From contig NZ_SMKH01000009.1 in the NCBI RefSeq assembly GCF_004348515.1, positions 1 through 61,757 of the forward strand: 61,757 bases of DNA. Reading direction: 5' to 3'. The notes under the pieces were generated by a model. That model worked only from the letters and a program-made list of their open reading frames with translations. It was not told the DNA's origin and ran no database searches. Numbering within the stretch: the stretch's first letter is position 1; each line of letters starts with the position of its first letter. Of the stretch, positions 28,391 through 36,064 are shown piece by piece. The position numbers were made by a program, and so were the translations under genes. This DNA is from Actinomadura sp. KC345 (GTDB lineage Bacteria; Actinomycetota; Actinomycetes; Streptosporangiales; Streptosporangiaceae).

Positions 28391-31039
28391 TCACGGTCGC
28401 CGCGACGCGGCCCCGCGTCGGCCGGTGAGGAGCGTGTCGCGCCATTCCGGGTCGCCGGTGAGGACGGTCAGGCGCTGCGTGGCGCGGGACACGGCGACGT
28501 AGAGGACGCGCAGGCCGCGCGGAGACTGGGCGGCGATGGTCTCCGGCGCCACGATCACCGCGGCGTCGAACTCCAGCCCCTTGGCCTCAAGGACGTCGAG
28601 CACCTGGACCCGTTCGGGCAGCCCGGTCGCGAGACGCTCACGATCGGCCGCGGTCCAGGCGGGCCCGCCTCCCGGCGCGGGTTCGCCGGACGGTGCGGGG
28701 CCGCCGGACGGCACGGGTTCGCCGGACGGCACGGGTTCGCCGGGCGGCGTCGGCTCGTCGAACAGGGTCGGCTCGTCGAACAGGGTCGGTTGCGCGGCCG
28801 GTTCGGCGGGCCGCTCCTCCGGCTCGCAGGGACGCGTGTCCAGGGGGAGCGGGACGATCAGGCCGATCGTGCCCTCCACCTGGCCGAACAGTTCCTCCGC
28901 GGCTTCCCGCGCGGTGGTGAGGCCCAGGTCGGGGACGACGCGGACGACCGGGTCGATGCCGGACGTGCGGACGGCGCGGGCCGGGCGGGCCTCGGGCAGC
29001 GCGAGGGTGAGCACCCGCGCGGACACGGCGGCGATCTCGGTGGAGTTGCGGTAGTTCGTCGTCAGCTCGTACTCGTGCCGGGCCCGGATGGGAGCGGGCT
29101 TGCGGGGCCGGCGGCGGCCCCGGGAGGCGGGCCGCTCGCCGCCGAGCGCCGCCTCCATGGCCGCGCGGGCGGCGGCGAGGTCCTCCCAGGCGCTCTGGGC
29201 CGGGTCCTCCACGACCGTCCAACTGGCCTGGCGCCCGCGGCGGCCGAGCATCCGCCACTGCATGGGGGAGAGGTCCTGCGCCTCGTCCACGACGATGTGC
29301 GCGTACTCGGGACGCTCCTCCACCACGCCGTCGTCCACGCGCCGGGACTGCTCAAGCCGCTCGATGGACGTGGTGAGCTCCTGCATCTCGGGCTCCCACG
29401 TCTCGTCCGTCACCACGTCCTCGCCGGTGAGGATGTTGACGCCGTCCACGACGAACGGGTCGTCCTCGTGCGCCGCCTTGCGGCCGCGGGACGGGCGGGG
29501 CGGCGAGCCTAGCAGCGCGTCGATCTCGTCGAGCAGCGCGACGTCCTGGTAGCTGAGCGGTGCGTCCTCCCCGGCCCAGGACCCGGCGAGCGGCTCGACG
29601 TCGGCGCGGTCGAGCTCGCGCCCGGCGGCGCGGCGCAGCCGGGCGGGGTCGCCGAGCGAGCGCAGCACGTCCAGCGGGCGGCGGATCGGCCACCAGGCGA
29701 CGAGGAAGTCGGTGAACGCGCGCTGCTCCCGGACCCGCGCGTCGAACTGGTCGCGCTTCGGGTCGCCGCCCTGGCCGCCGCCCTGGCCGCCGCCCTGGCC
29801 GCCGGAGGCGCCCGCGGGCCCCTCGTCGATCTCGGCGAGCCCGTCCGCGGCCAGGATCGCGTTCCACAGCCCGGTCTCGGCGCCCTCCGCCTCCTCGGCC
29901 GCGTCCGGGCCCCCGATCTCGGTGAAGCGGTCCCAGAGGGCGTCCAGGAGCGCCTCCGAGGCCCGGCCGCGCGCCGCGTTGACGCTGCCGCGGCTGCGCC
30001 GGTGGACCTCGCTCCTGATCCGGTCGAGGACGCCCCGGTCGAGCGCCACGACGACGCCCTTGAACACCACGCGCAGTTCGTCCGGGGCGCCGGGCGCGTG
30101 GTCGGTCACGGCGCGCCGCAGCACGGTCGTCATCGCGTCCGCGCCCTTGACCCGGGCGAGGCGCGGCGGGTCGTGGACGGTCGCGGTCACGCCGTCGACG
30201 AGGTCGCCGAGGGAGCGCAGCGTCGCCGAGCCCTCGCCGAGCGAGGGGAGGACCCGCTCGATGTAGGCGGTGAACCGGCGGTTCGGGCCGATGACCAGGA
30301 CGCCCCGGGAACCGAACCGGCGCCGGTGCCGGAACAGCAGGTACGCGACGCGGTGCAGGGCCACGGCCGTCTTGCCGGTGCCGGGCGCGCCGCGCACCAG
30401 GACGGTCCCGTCGGCGGGCGCGCGGATCACCTCGTCCTGCTCGCGCTGGATCGTCGCGACGATGTCCCGCATCTCGCCCTCGCGGGTGCGGGCGAGCGAG
30501 GCGAGGAACGCGCCGTCGCCGACGATCGTCATCCCGTCGGACGCGTCCGGGTCGAGCAGGTCGTCCTCCAGGTCGACGACCGTGTGCCCCCGCGAGTGCA
30601 GGACGCGGCGCCGGACGACGCCGCGCGGGTCCTCGGGGGTGGCGCGGTAGAAGTCCTCGGCGGCCGGCGCCCGCCAGTCGATCACCAGGGAGTCGTGCTC
30701 GCTGGTCCGCACGCCGATGCGGCCGATGTAGCGGATCTCGCCGGATTCCTGCTCGCCGGGGGCGAGGTCGAGCCGGCCGAAGACCAGGCCGTCGTCGGCG
30801 ACGTCGAGGGCCTGGGCGCGCAGGGCCGCCTGGTGGACCATGGCGTCGCGGTCCACCAGCGAGCCCTTGGTGCCGGCGAGCGACTGGCGGTAGCCCTCCT
30901 GGATCATGGCCTGGGCGTCCGTGCGCATCTCCTCCAGGCGCGCGTAGGCGATGTCGACATAGCGCTGCTCGGCGGCGATCTCTCGCTCCTTCACCGTGCC
31001 GCCGGGACCGGTCGGCCGTCCGGTGACCTGGGACGACAT
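28391..31039 (-). CDS. helR: HelD/HelR-like RNA polymerase-recycling ATPase (UvrD/Rep superfamily)
   Basis: Actinobacterial HelD proteins dislodge stalled RNA polymerase from DNA; HelR also removes rifamycin-bound enzyme. An N-terminal coiled coil (about 15-60) precedes split 1A/2A helicase domains with Walker A GAPGTGKTAVALHR (217-224), motif II HIVVDEAQDLSPMQWRM and motif III-VI (TTNYRNSTEIA, GLEFDAAVIV, YVAVSRATQRL). 882 residues. ATG 31039 has GCGAGGAG 9 bases upstream. Two low-complexity inserts are strain-type minisatellites: Gly/Gln repeats (29762-29805) and six 18-bp units (28682-28789). I do not see a rifamycin-associated element upstream. Confidence 0.88.
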   Translation of the reverse strand: MSSQVTGRPTGPGGTVKEREIAAEQRYVDIAYARLEEMRTDAQAMIQEGYRQSLAGTKGSLVDRDAMVHQAALRAQALDVADDGLVFGRLDLAPGEQESGEIRYIGRIGVRTSEHDSLVIDWRAPAAEDFYRATPEDPRGVVRRRVLHSRGHTVVDLEDDLLDPDASDGMTIVGDGAFLASLARTREGEMRDIVATIQREQDEVIRAPADGTVLVRGAPGTGKTAVALHRVAYLLFRHRRRFGSRGVLVIGPNRRFTAYIERVLPSLGEGSATLRSLGDLVDGVTATVHDPPRLARVKGADAMTTVLRRAVTDHAPGAPDELRVVFKGVVVALDRGVLDRIRSEVHRRSRGSVNAARGRASEALLDALWDRFTEIGGPDAAEEAEGAETGLWNAILAADGLAEIDEGPAGASGGQGGGQGGGQGGDPKRDQFDARVREQRAFTDFLVAWWPIRRPLDVLRSLGDPARLRRAAGRELDRADVEPLAGSWAGEDAPLSYQDVALLDEIDALLGSPPRPSRGRKAAHEDDPFVVDGVNILTGEDVVTDETWEPEMQELTTSIERLEQSRRVDDGVVEERPEYAHIVVDEAQDLSPMQWRMLGRRGRQASWTVVEDPAQSAWEDLAAARAAMEAALGGERPASRGRRRPRKPAPIRARHEYELTTNYRNSTEIAAVSARVLTLALPEARPARAVRTSGIDPVVRVVPDLGLTTAREAAEELFGQVEGTIGLIVPLPLDTRPCEPEERPAEPAAQPTLFDEPTLFDEPTPPGEPVPSGEPVPSGGPAPSGEPAPGGGPAWTAADRERLATGLPERVQVLDVLEAKGLEFDAAVIVAPETIAAQSPRGLRVLYVAVSRATQRLTVLTGDPEWRDTLLTGRRGAASRRP
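28682..28789 (-). repeat. Six tandem 18-bp units inside the helR-like gene
   Basis: Four units encode variants of PSGEPV/PSGGPA and two identical units (28754-28771, 28772-28789) encode TLFDEP. All keep the frame and sit in a variable loop between helicase motifs. The first four differ by a few substitutions, so expansion is not entirely recent. Confidence 0.85.
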
Positions 31040-31068
31040 GCAGGCAGCTCCTCGCACGTGTGTCACCC

Positions 31069-31096
31069 GGGGACGTCCCCCGGCACCCCGAAGGGG
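31069..31096 (-). terminator. Paired hairpins between the SDR gene and helR
   Basis: A 12-base palindrome GGGGACGTCCCC (31069-31080) lies beside CCCC-GAA-GGGG (31086-31096), in the 90-base gap after the SDR stop at 31130. They may end the decarboxylase-SDR transcript. The helR promoter must lie in the same gap. Confidence 0.45.
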
Positions 31097-31129
31097 CGAA
31101 GGAGACAGCTTATTCGGTCCCGGTGACCT

Positions 31130-31813
31130 TCAGCGTGGCGCGAGAGCCCCCGCGGACGGGCGGCGTGCCAGGCGGCGGAGCGGGCCGCCGCCGTCCTCCA
31201 GCGGGACGTGCGGTTCCCCGCCGGGGCGCGCGAGCGAGCGGTCGATCGCGTCGAGGACCACGCGCGGCGGCGTCCCGAGGGCGGCGCGTGCGCAGCGGAA
31301 CGTCACGCCCTGCCCGCCGTGCTCCGCCCAGAGCGCCTCGGTGTAGGCGGCGACGGCCGCGGAGGCGGCGGCACCGGCCGACGAGCCCGGTGACGAGCCC
31401 GGTGAGGAGTCCCGGTCCACCGCGACCGGGCAGAGGATCATCTCGCCGCGCCCGCGCTCCAGCATGCCGGGCAGCGCCGCCCGCACGACGTGGACGGTGC
31501 CGAGGACGTCCGTCCGCAGCGTGTCCTCGATCTCGCCGAACGGCTGCTCCAGCGCGGGGGCGGCCGGCGAGATCATCGCCGCGTGCACGACGCGCTGCAC
31601 GGGACCGCTCACCGCGAGCACGTCCGCGACGGCCTCGGGGTCGGTGACGTCGCACGTCCGCACATGCATGTTCGGCGAGCGCAGCGCCGTCCGGGCCAGG
31701 CCTTCGGCGTCCACGTCCACCGCGACGACGTCCCAGGCCGCCGCCGCGAGCCGCCGTGCCGCCAGCGCGCCGAGCCCGGACGCGGCACCCGTCACCAGCG
31801 CCGTCCGCCTCAT
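31130..31813 (-). CDS. Short-chain dehydrogenase-like protein, catalytic residues degenerate
   Basis: Rossmann protein of 227 residues with an intact NAD(P) motif (LVTGAASGLGALAA) and cofactor Asp (VVAVDVDAEG). The classical active site is missing: the NNAG motif reads VHAAM, and the YxxxK segment reads AAASAAVAAYTEAL, with neither Tyr nor Lys in register. Two PGSS repeats sit just before it. Oxidoreductase activity is therefore doubtful. ATG 31813 overlaps the stop of the decarboxylase-like gene (ATGA), so the two are co-translated. The start is set by this overlap and by the conserved first strand. Confidence 0.82.
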   Translation of the reverse strand: MRRTALVTGAASGLGALAARRLAAAAWDVVAVDVDAEGLARTALRSPNMHVRTCDVTDPEAVADVLAVSGPVQRVVHAAMISPAAPALEQPFGEIEDTLRTDVLGTVHVVRAALPGMLERGRGEMILCPVAVDRDSSPGSSPGSSAGAAASAAVAAYTEALWAEHGGQGVTFRCARAALGTPPRVVLDAIDRSLARPGGEPHVPLEDGGGPLRRLARRPSAGALAPR

Positions 31814-32556
31814 CCGCGCACCTCCTCGGCCGCCTCGAAGCTCATCGCCAGATGCCCGACCGTGCTGCTGCTGAGCGCCCGCGCCCGGTCCAGGCCCAGC
31901 CCCCGCAGCTCCTCCGCGACCGGGTGGTCGCCCAGGACGACCTTCGCCCCGCCCGGACGCATCCGCACCTCGGACGGCGTGACCGTCCACGGTGTCCGGC
32001 GCGTGACGCCGTCCAGGCACGAGTAGGCCTCGACCCTGGGCGCCCCGGACCCGCCCGGCATCGGCGCGCCCGGCCTGACCGCCACCTCGATCGCGGTCCG
32101 GCCGCCGAACTTCACCGCGCAGCGCTTCACGCGCCCGGCCAGGTCCATGGGGATGTCGGCGAGCTCCTTCGGGAACCCCCAGATCGTCCGCCCGGCCTCC
32201 AGCGTGAACTCCTGGTTGACCGGCAGCCAGTGGATGAACGCGCCGACGCCCGCCAGCCCGCGCAGGCGCCCGAGCGTCCCGGAGGGCGGGGCCGAGCCGG
32301 GCGGCCGGACCAGGAACGCGACGGCGAACTCGTGGTACGGCCCGAGGTCGCCGTCCGCGTACCGGACGAACGCCAGCGAGCAGACGGCCCGGCCGGGGAG
32401 CGGCTCGGCGATGTCGAGCCCGGAGTAGGCGATGACGGCCTGGGCGGCGCCGGCGGGGACGGCGAACATCGCCGACGCCACCGCGGCGTCGCGGATCCGC
32501 ACCGGCAACCCGACCCGCTCGCCCTGGATCGCATGGGCATCTACGGCACTTGTCAC
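31810..32556 (-). CDS. Acetoacetate decarboxylase-family protein
   Basis: 248 residues of the ADC fold. The Schiff-base lysine position is K130 (IWGFPKELADIPMD) and an active-site Glu aligns at E76 (YHEFAVAF). Members include acetoacetate decarboxylases and many aldolase- or dehydratase-like relatives, so decarboxylation of acetoacetate is not assured. GTG 32556 (TSAVDAHAIQGERV) is chosen because it follows the promoter-like stretch with the TAGAAC operator; the longer frame runs through the upstream hairpin. Translationally coupled to the degenerate SDR. Confidence 0.85.
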   Translation of the reverse strand: MTSAVDAHAIQGERVGLPVRIRDAAVASAMFAVPAGAAQAVIAYSGLDIAEPLPGRAVCSLAFVRYADGDLGPYHEFAVAFLVRPPGSAPPSGTLGRLRGLAGVGAFIHWLPVNQEFTLEAGRTIWGFPKELADIPMDLAGRVKRCAVKFGGRTAIEVAVRPGAPMPGGSGAPRVEAYSCLDGVTRRTPWTVTPSEVRMRPGGAKVVLGDHPVAEELRGLGLDRARALSSSTVGHLAMSFEAAEEVRG

Positions 32557-32565
32557 ACCACTAAG

Positions 32566-32579
32566 TAGAACAGGTTCTC
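32566..32579 (-). promoter_or_regulatory. TetR/KstR-like operator before the decarboxylase-SDR genes
   Basis: TAGAACAGGTTCTC is an almost perfect inverted repeat (GAACAGGTTC core), 10 bases upstream of the GTG start. It fits the KstR-type pattern TNNAACNNGTTNNA except for the last base. The half-site matches that of the duplicated operator at 17661-17706. Confidence 0.6.
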
Positions 32580-32603
32580 GTTTTCCTGCCAACGCCCCAC
32601 CCC

Positions 32604-32665
32604 GTTGACTTGCGGCGTGTTGTTGTTTGGGAGCGCTCCATAACAACAACACGCCGCAAGTCAAC
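32604..32665 (-). terminator. 62-base hairpin with a perfect 24-bp stem
   Basis: Arms 32604-32627 and 32642-32665 are exact inverse complements. The 14-base centre contains another palindrome, GGAGCGCTCC (32630-32639). The SRPBCC gene's stop codon (32661-32663) lies inside the distal arm. It stands just before the decarboxylase promoter, so ending the upstream transcript is the likely role. Confidence 0.65.
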
Positions 32666-33209
32666 GTTCGGTGGCGGTCTTGATGCGGTTGAGGGTGGCT
32701 TTCATGCCTTCGCGGTTCACGGCGGCGCGGCGGTCGGCGCGGACGCCGGTGAACAGCCTGCCGAGCAGGGAGACGAACGCGGCGCCGCGGGTGTCGCGCC
32801 GCTGGTCCTCCCAGTACTCGGTGAGGCGGGTCCGGGGTGCGGCGTCGCCCGTGACGTCCTTGCCCGCGGCGTCCTGGCCTGCGTCCTCGCCTGCGGCGTC
32901 CTCGCCCGTGACGTCCTCGATGCGGTACCCCCAGAGCGCCACGGGGATCCCGAAGCTCGACACGCGGAAGGCGAACGCCTCTCCGGGCACCGCCGCCGTC
33001 ACCTGGCAGGTGGTGAACCACACGCGCCAGCCGATCCGGTTGAACCCGACGAACCTCGTCCCCGGCGCGACCGTCCGCCCGCGCACCCACGCGGCGAACA
33101 CCTCGGGGCTCCACTCGCGCATCCGCCGCGGATCGGCGACCGCCGCGTACACGTCCGCCGCGGACGCCTCGACGGCCACGCTCTCCTCGACCACCCACTC
33201 TCGTTCCAT
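32661..33209 (-). CDS. SRPBCC (START-like) ligand-binding protein
   Basis: 182 residues of the polyketide cyclase/dehydrase-lipid transport fold: EWVVEESVAVEASAADVYAAVADPRRMREWSPEV, GTRFVGFNRIGWRVWFTTCQV, FAFRVSSFGIPVALWGYRIE and a C-terminal helix (GMKATLNRIKTATE). An Asp/Ala/Gly insert of ~25 residues (EDVTGEDAAGEDAGQD) lies in one loop. ATG 33209 has GGGAGGAT ~7 bases upstream. The ligand is unknown. Its stop codon is embedded in the 24-bp hairpin. Confidence 0.83.
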   Translation of the reverse strand: MEREWVVEESVAVEASAADVYAAVADPRRMREWSPEVFAAWVRGRTVAPGTRFVGFNRIGWRVWFTTCQVTAAVPGEAFAFRVSSFGIPVALWGYRIEDVTGEDAAGEDAGQDAAGKDVTGDAAPRTRLTEYWEDQRRDTRGAAFVSLLGRLFTGVRADRRAAVNREGMKATLNRIKTATER

Positions 33210-33251
33210 GGCCGGATCCTCCCACTTCATGACCGCATGGTCACGTGCCGG

Positions 33252-33854
33252 TCACCTCAGATGGGCGAAGTGCCGTCGCCAGGACGCGTACCACGCCTCG
33301 AACCACGGCTCCGGCTCGGCGAGCGGGACGATGTAGGTGAGGGTCTCGGCGTAGTAGCGGCGCTGGAAGTCGGGCGGCATCCGGTCGAGGGTCTGGACGT
33401 TGCTCGCGCGGTCGGCGAGCTTCACGAGCATCGCCTCGCGCGGCGCGTCGCGGAGACGGCGCAGGTAGGCGGCCCTGGCGGCGCGCTTGGCCTGCCGGTC
33501 GGCGCCGGCCGCGGGCGGCTTGGTCACCCAGTCGACCAGCTCCGCCACCTCGGGGCCGAACTCGTCCTCCACGTCGGCGACGGTGGCGGAGGTGTCCTCG
33601 ACGACGTCGTGCAGGAGCGCGGCGCACAGGACGGCCTGGTTCGTCACACCGGGACCGCACGCCAGCACCTCCAGGGCCTCCAGCAGATGCACGATGTACG
33701 GCTCGCCGGTCGGACGCCGCTGGTCACCGTGCCAGCGCCGGGCGGCCTCCGCGGCCCTCCCGAGGCCGTCCAGATCGATCCCCGCGCCGGACCCGCTCCC
33801 GGCGAGGCCCGCCCTGGCCTCGTCCCAGGTTCGCCAGTGGGTGAAGAGCTCCAC
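33252..33854 (-). CDS. HD-domain (p)ppGpp-hydrolase-like protein (small alarmone hydrolase type)
   Basis: 200 residues resembling only the hydrolase half of RelA/SpoT. Predicted Mn ligands are H56 (EPYIVHLLEA), H82-D83 (ALLHDVVEDT) and D148 (LVKLADRASN), with catalytic E86-D87; the upstream WHGDQRRPTGEPY matches the Rel signature. No synthetase or TGS domain is present, so it is a candidate SAH/MESH1-like enzyme; other nucleotide-phosphate substrates are possible. GTG 33854 follows GAAGGAGGAGG closely. Divergent from the PQQ-repeat gene. Confidence 0.85.
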   Translation of the reverse strand: MELFTHWRTWDEARAGLAGSGSGAGIDLDGLGRAAEAARRWHGDQRRPTGEPYIVHLLEALEVLACGPGVTNQAVLCAALLHDVVEDTSATVADVEDEFGPEVAELVDWVTKPPAAGADRQAKRAARAAYLRRLRDAPREAMLVKLADRASNVQTLDRMPPDFQRRYYAETLTYIVPLAEPEPWFEAWYASWRRHFAHLR

Positions 33855-33946
33855 GGTTCCTCCTCCTTCTGTCGCGCGCACGCCCCGCACAAGGCATGGT
33901 GGGTGTCGTCCAGAAAGCACGGTACGCGGAGGGAGGCGGCGCGGTC

Positions 33947-36031
33947 GTGGGCGGAAGCCGGCAGCGGTCCGGCGGCCGGCCGGAGTCCGTGGGCGGGGTC
34001 CGCGTGGCCTTCGGCCTGGTCTCCGGAGTGGTGGCCATCGCGCTCGTCGCCGTGCTCGTCGACCGGTTCGTCCTCGGCGCGGAGTGGTGGCAGGTGCGGC
34101 ACACCGTGACCGCCGAGCCCGTGACGCCGCAGCGCGAGGTGGGGCCGCCGCCGGGGCCGCTCGCCGTGAGCTGGGAGCACACGACCCGGGCGCACCACGG
34201 GCCCGTCGCGGGCTACGACGGCGTCGCCTACGCGGTCGCGCAGGGGCAGGTGGTGACGGCGTCCGGACGCGGGCTGGAGGTCCGCGATGCGCGGACCGGC
34301 GCGGACCGCTGGAGCTACCGCCGCTCCGGCTGGACGCTGCTCGGCTGGACGTCCACGCGGTCCCGCCTGCTCGGCTACTTCGAACGGGACGGCGACCGCG
34401 GCGACCGGCTGGTCATCGCCTTCGACGCGCTGTCGGGCGGGCTGCTGTGGCAGCGGGAGGGGACGCGTCCGGCCGCGGTCTCCCGGACCACGCTGCGCTG
34501 GCCCGCCGGGTCGGACGTACTGCTCACCACCGACGAGGACCGCCGGACCCTCTTCGGGCTCTCGGCCGTGACGGGGAACCAGATGTGGCGGCTGCCGCTG
34601 CCGCGCGGCTGCCGGCTGTTCGAGGGGAGCGCGCAGCCGTCCGGCGGGCGGGAGGACCTCGCGGCGCTGGCCCTGGACTGCGCCGGGGACGCGCGGCCCG
34701 GTGAGAAAGGGTCCGGTCAGAAGGGGCCCGGTGAGAAGGGGCCCGGTGAGAAAGGGCCCGGCGGGAAGCGGCACAACCGGCTGCTGGCGGTCGAGCCGGG
34801 CGAGGGCGAGATCCGCTGGAACCGGCGGCTCGGCTCCACGGAGTCGCCCGAGGTGTCGATGCTGGACGGGGCGACGCTGGTGCTGGACGGGACGGCGCTG
34901 CGCGCGTTCGACGAGGAGGGCGAGCAGTTCGGCCTCTGGGAGGGCGACGGGGTCTGCGGCGACACCATGTGCCCGGCCGTGCTGAGGTCCGGACGGCTCC
35001 TGATCGTCTACCACCCGGGCGGGAAGAGCGGCGAGACCCGCATGGAGGCCGTGGCGACGCGGTCCGGCGAGGTCGAGTGGCGGCGCGAGGACGCCCCCGG
35101 GTACGCGGCGCTCGCGCAGGCGGGCGAGCACGTGTTCGCGCTGCGCCCGCGGCTGTCGGAGCGGCTGCTGCCCGCCGGAGTGGACATCGTCGATCCGCGC
35201 GACGGGGAGACCACGACCGCCCCCGCGCCGATCTCGATGAACCTCGACCTGCCCGGCCCGCGCCCGTGGCTGGCGGCGGCGGGCGGGCTGCTGTACGCGG
35301 CCGTCCCGCAGGCGGCGCCGCGCCCGGACGGGGCGGCGCGCCTCGTCGCGCTGCGCGGCGGTCTCGCGGGCACCGGCCCCGCCGAGCTCGGCGGGGTGCC
35401 GGAGGAGGACTGGCCGGACGCCTGCTCGCTGCTGGACGAGCCCGATCTGCTCGCGGCGCGCGTGGACGGCCACACCACCGAGCCCGCGCGCACGGCCGCC
35501 GGAGCGGTGCGGCTGCCGCGCCCGGTGTCCTGCCGGTACACGCCGCCCGCCGGGGAGGACGAGCCGGACGAGCGCGACGGGAGGAAGCCCGGACGGGAGG
35601 AGCCGGAGGGCGCGTCCCCCGAACCGCCGGAGACCGGGTCCGCCGGCCCGGAGCCTCCGCCGACGGCCGATCCGAGCGATCCCGGCGTCCCCGGCATCCC
35701 CGGCGAGGACGGGGACGGCGAGGACGGGGACGGCGCGGACGGGGACGGCGAGCGGGAGCGGACCGTGGGCGGCTTCACCGTCAGCGTCCGCTGGGTCGGC
35801 AGGACGGAGCACGCGGCCTCACAGATGCTGGACGCCCTCCAGGCCACGCAGGCCAAGGCCCGCAAGCGCCGCGACATCGGCGCGGACGAGGCGTACGAGA
35901 TCGGCCCGGCCGCCGGCATGATCGCCCTGCGCGTCGGCCGGCACGTCGTGGTCGTCGAGGCGGACCGGCCGCCCGGCGTCGCCGCCCGCCTGGCCCGCTC
36001 CGTCGCCTACCGCCTGCACCACGAATCCTGA
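33947..36031 (+). CDS. Membrane-anchored PQQ-like beta-propeller protein
   Basis: 694 residues: one TM helix (about residues 18-42) followed by an extracytoplasmic propeller made of PQQ-like blades (GLEVRDARTGADRWSYRRS, AFDALSGGLLWQREG, GLSAVTGNQMWRLPLP, AVEPGEGEIRWNRRL, VATRSGEVEWRRED). An acidic DGDGED linker precedes a C-terminal alpha/beta segment (GFTVSVRWVGRTEHA ... GMIALRVGRHVVVVEA). GTG 33947 has GGAGGGAGG upstream; ATG 33896 has no ribosome site. Five 15-bp repeats insert a (GPGEK)n loop. No enzyme site is evident; scaffold or sensor role is inferred. Confidence 0.8.
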   Translation: MGGSRQRSGGRPESVGGVRVAFGLVSGVVAIALVAVLVDRFVLGAEWWQVRHTVTAEPVTPQREVGPPPGPLAVSWEHTTRAHHGPVAGYDGVAYAVAQGQVVTASGRGLEVRDARTGADRWSYRRSGWTLLGWTSTRSRLLGYFERDGDRGDRLVIAFDALSGGLLWQREGTRPAAVSRTTLRWPAGSDVLLTTDEDRRTLFGLSAVTGNQMWRLPLPRGCRLFEGSAQPSGGREDLAALALDCAGDARPGEKGSGQKGPGEKGPGEKGPGGKRHNRLLAVEPGEGEIRWNRRLGSTESPEVSMLDGATLVLDGTALRAFDEEGEQFGLWEGDGVCGDTMCPAVLRSGRLLIVYHPGGKSGETRMEAVATRSGEVEWRREDAPGYAALAQAGEHVFALRPRLSERLLPAGVDIVDPRDGETTTAPAPISMNLDLPGPRPWLAAAGGLLYAAVPQAAPRPDGAARLVALRGGLAGTGPAELGGVPEEDWPDACSLLDEPDLLAARVDGHTTEPARTAAGAVRLPRPVSCRYTPPAGEDEPDERDGRKPGREEPEGASPEPPETGSAGPEPPPTADPSDPGVPGIPGEDGDGEDGDGADGDGERERTVGGFTVSVRWVGRTEHAASQMLDALQATQAKARKRRDIGADEAYEIGPAAGMIALRVGRHVVVVEADRPPGVAARLARSVAYRLHHES
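34697..34771 (+). repeat. Five tandem 15-bp units inside the PQQ-repeat gene
   Basis: Units start at 34697, 34712, 34727, 34742 and 34757 and encode PGEKG, SGQKG, PGEKG, PGEKG and PGGKR. They form a basic, flexible loop between propeller blades. Confidence 0.85.
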
Positions 36032-36064
36032 GCACGCGTCCCGACCACGGGCCCTGAGCACGGG

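Noticed and set aside
27428-28502. Open frames through the repeat region 27405-27674 on the plus strand
   Set aside because: They cross the duplicated palindromic units and continue as antisense to the TetR gene; no ribosome site or family pattern.
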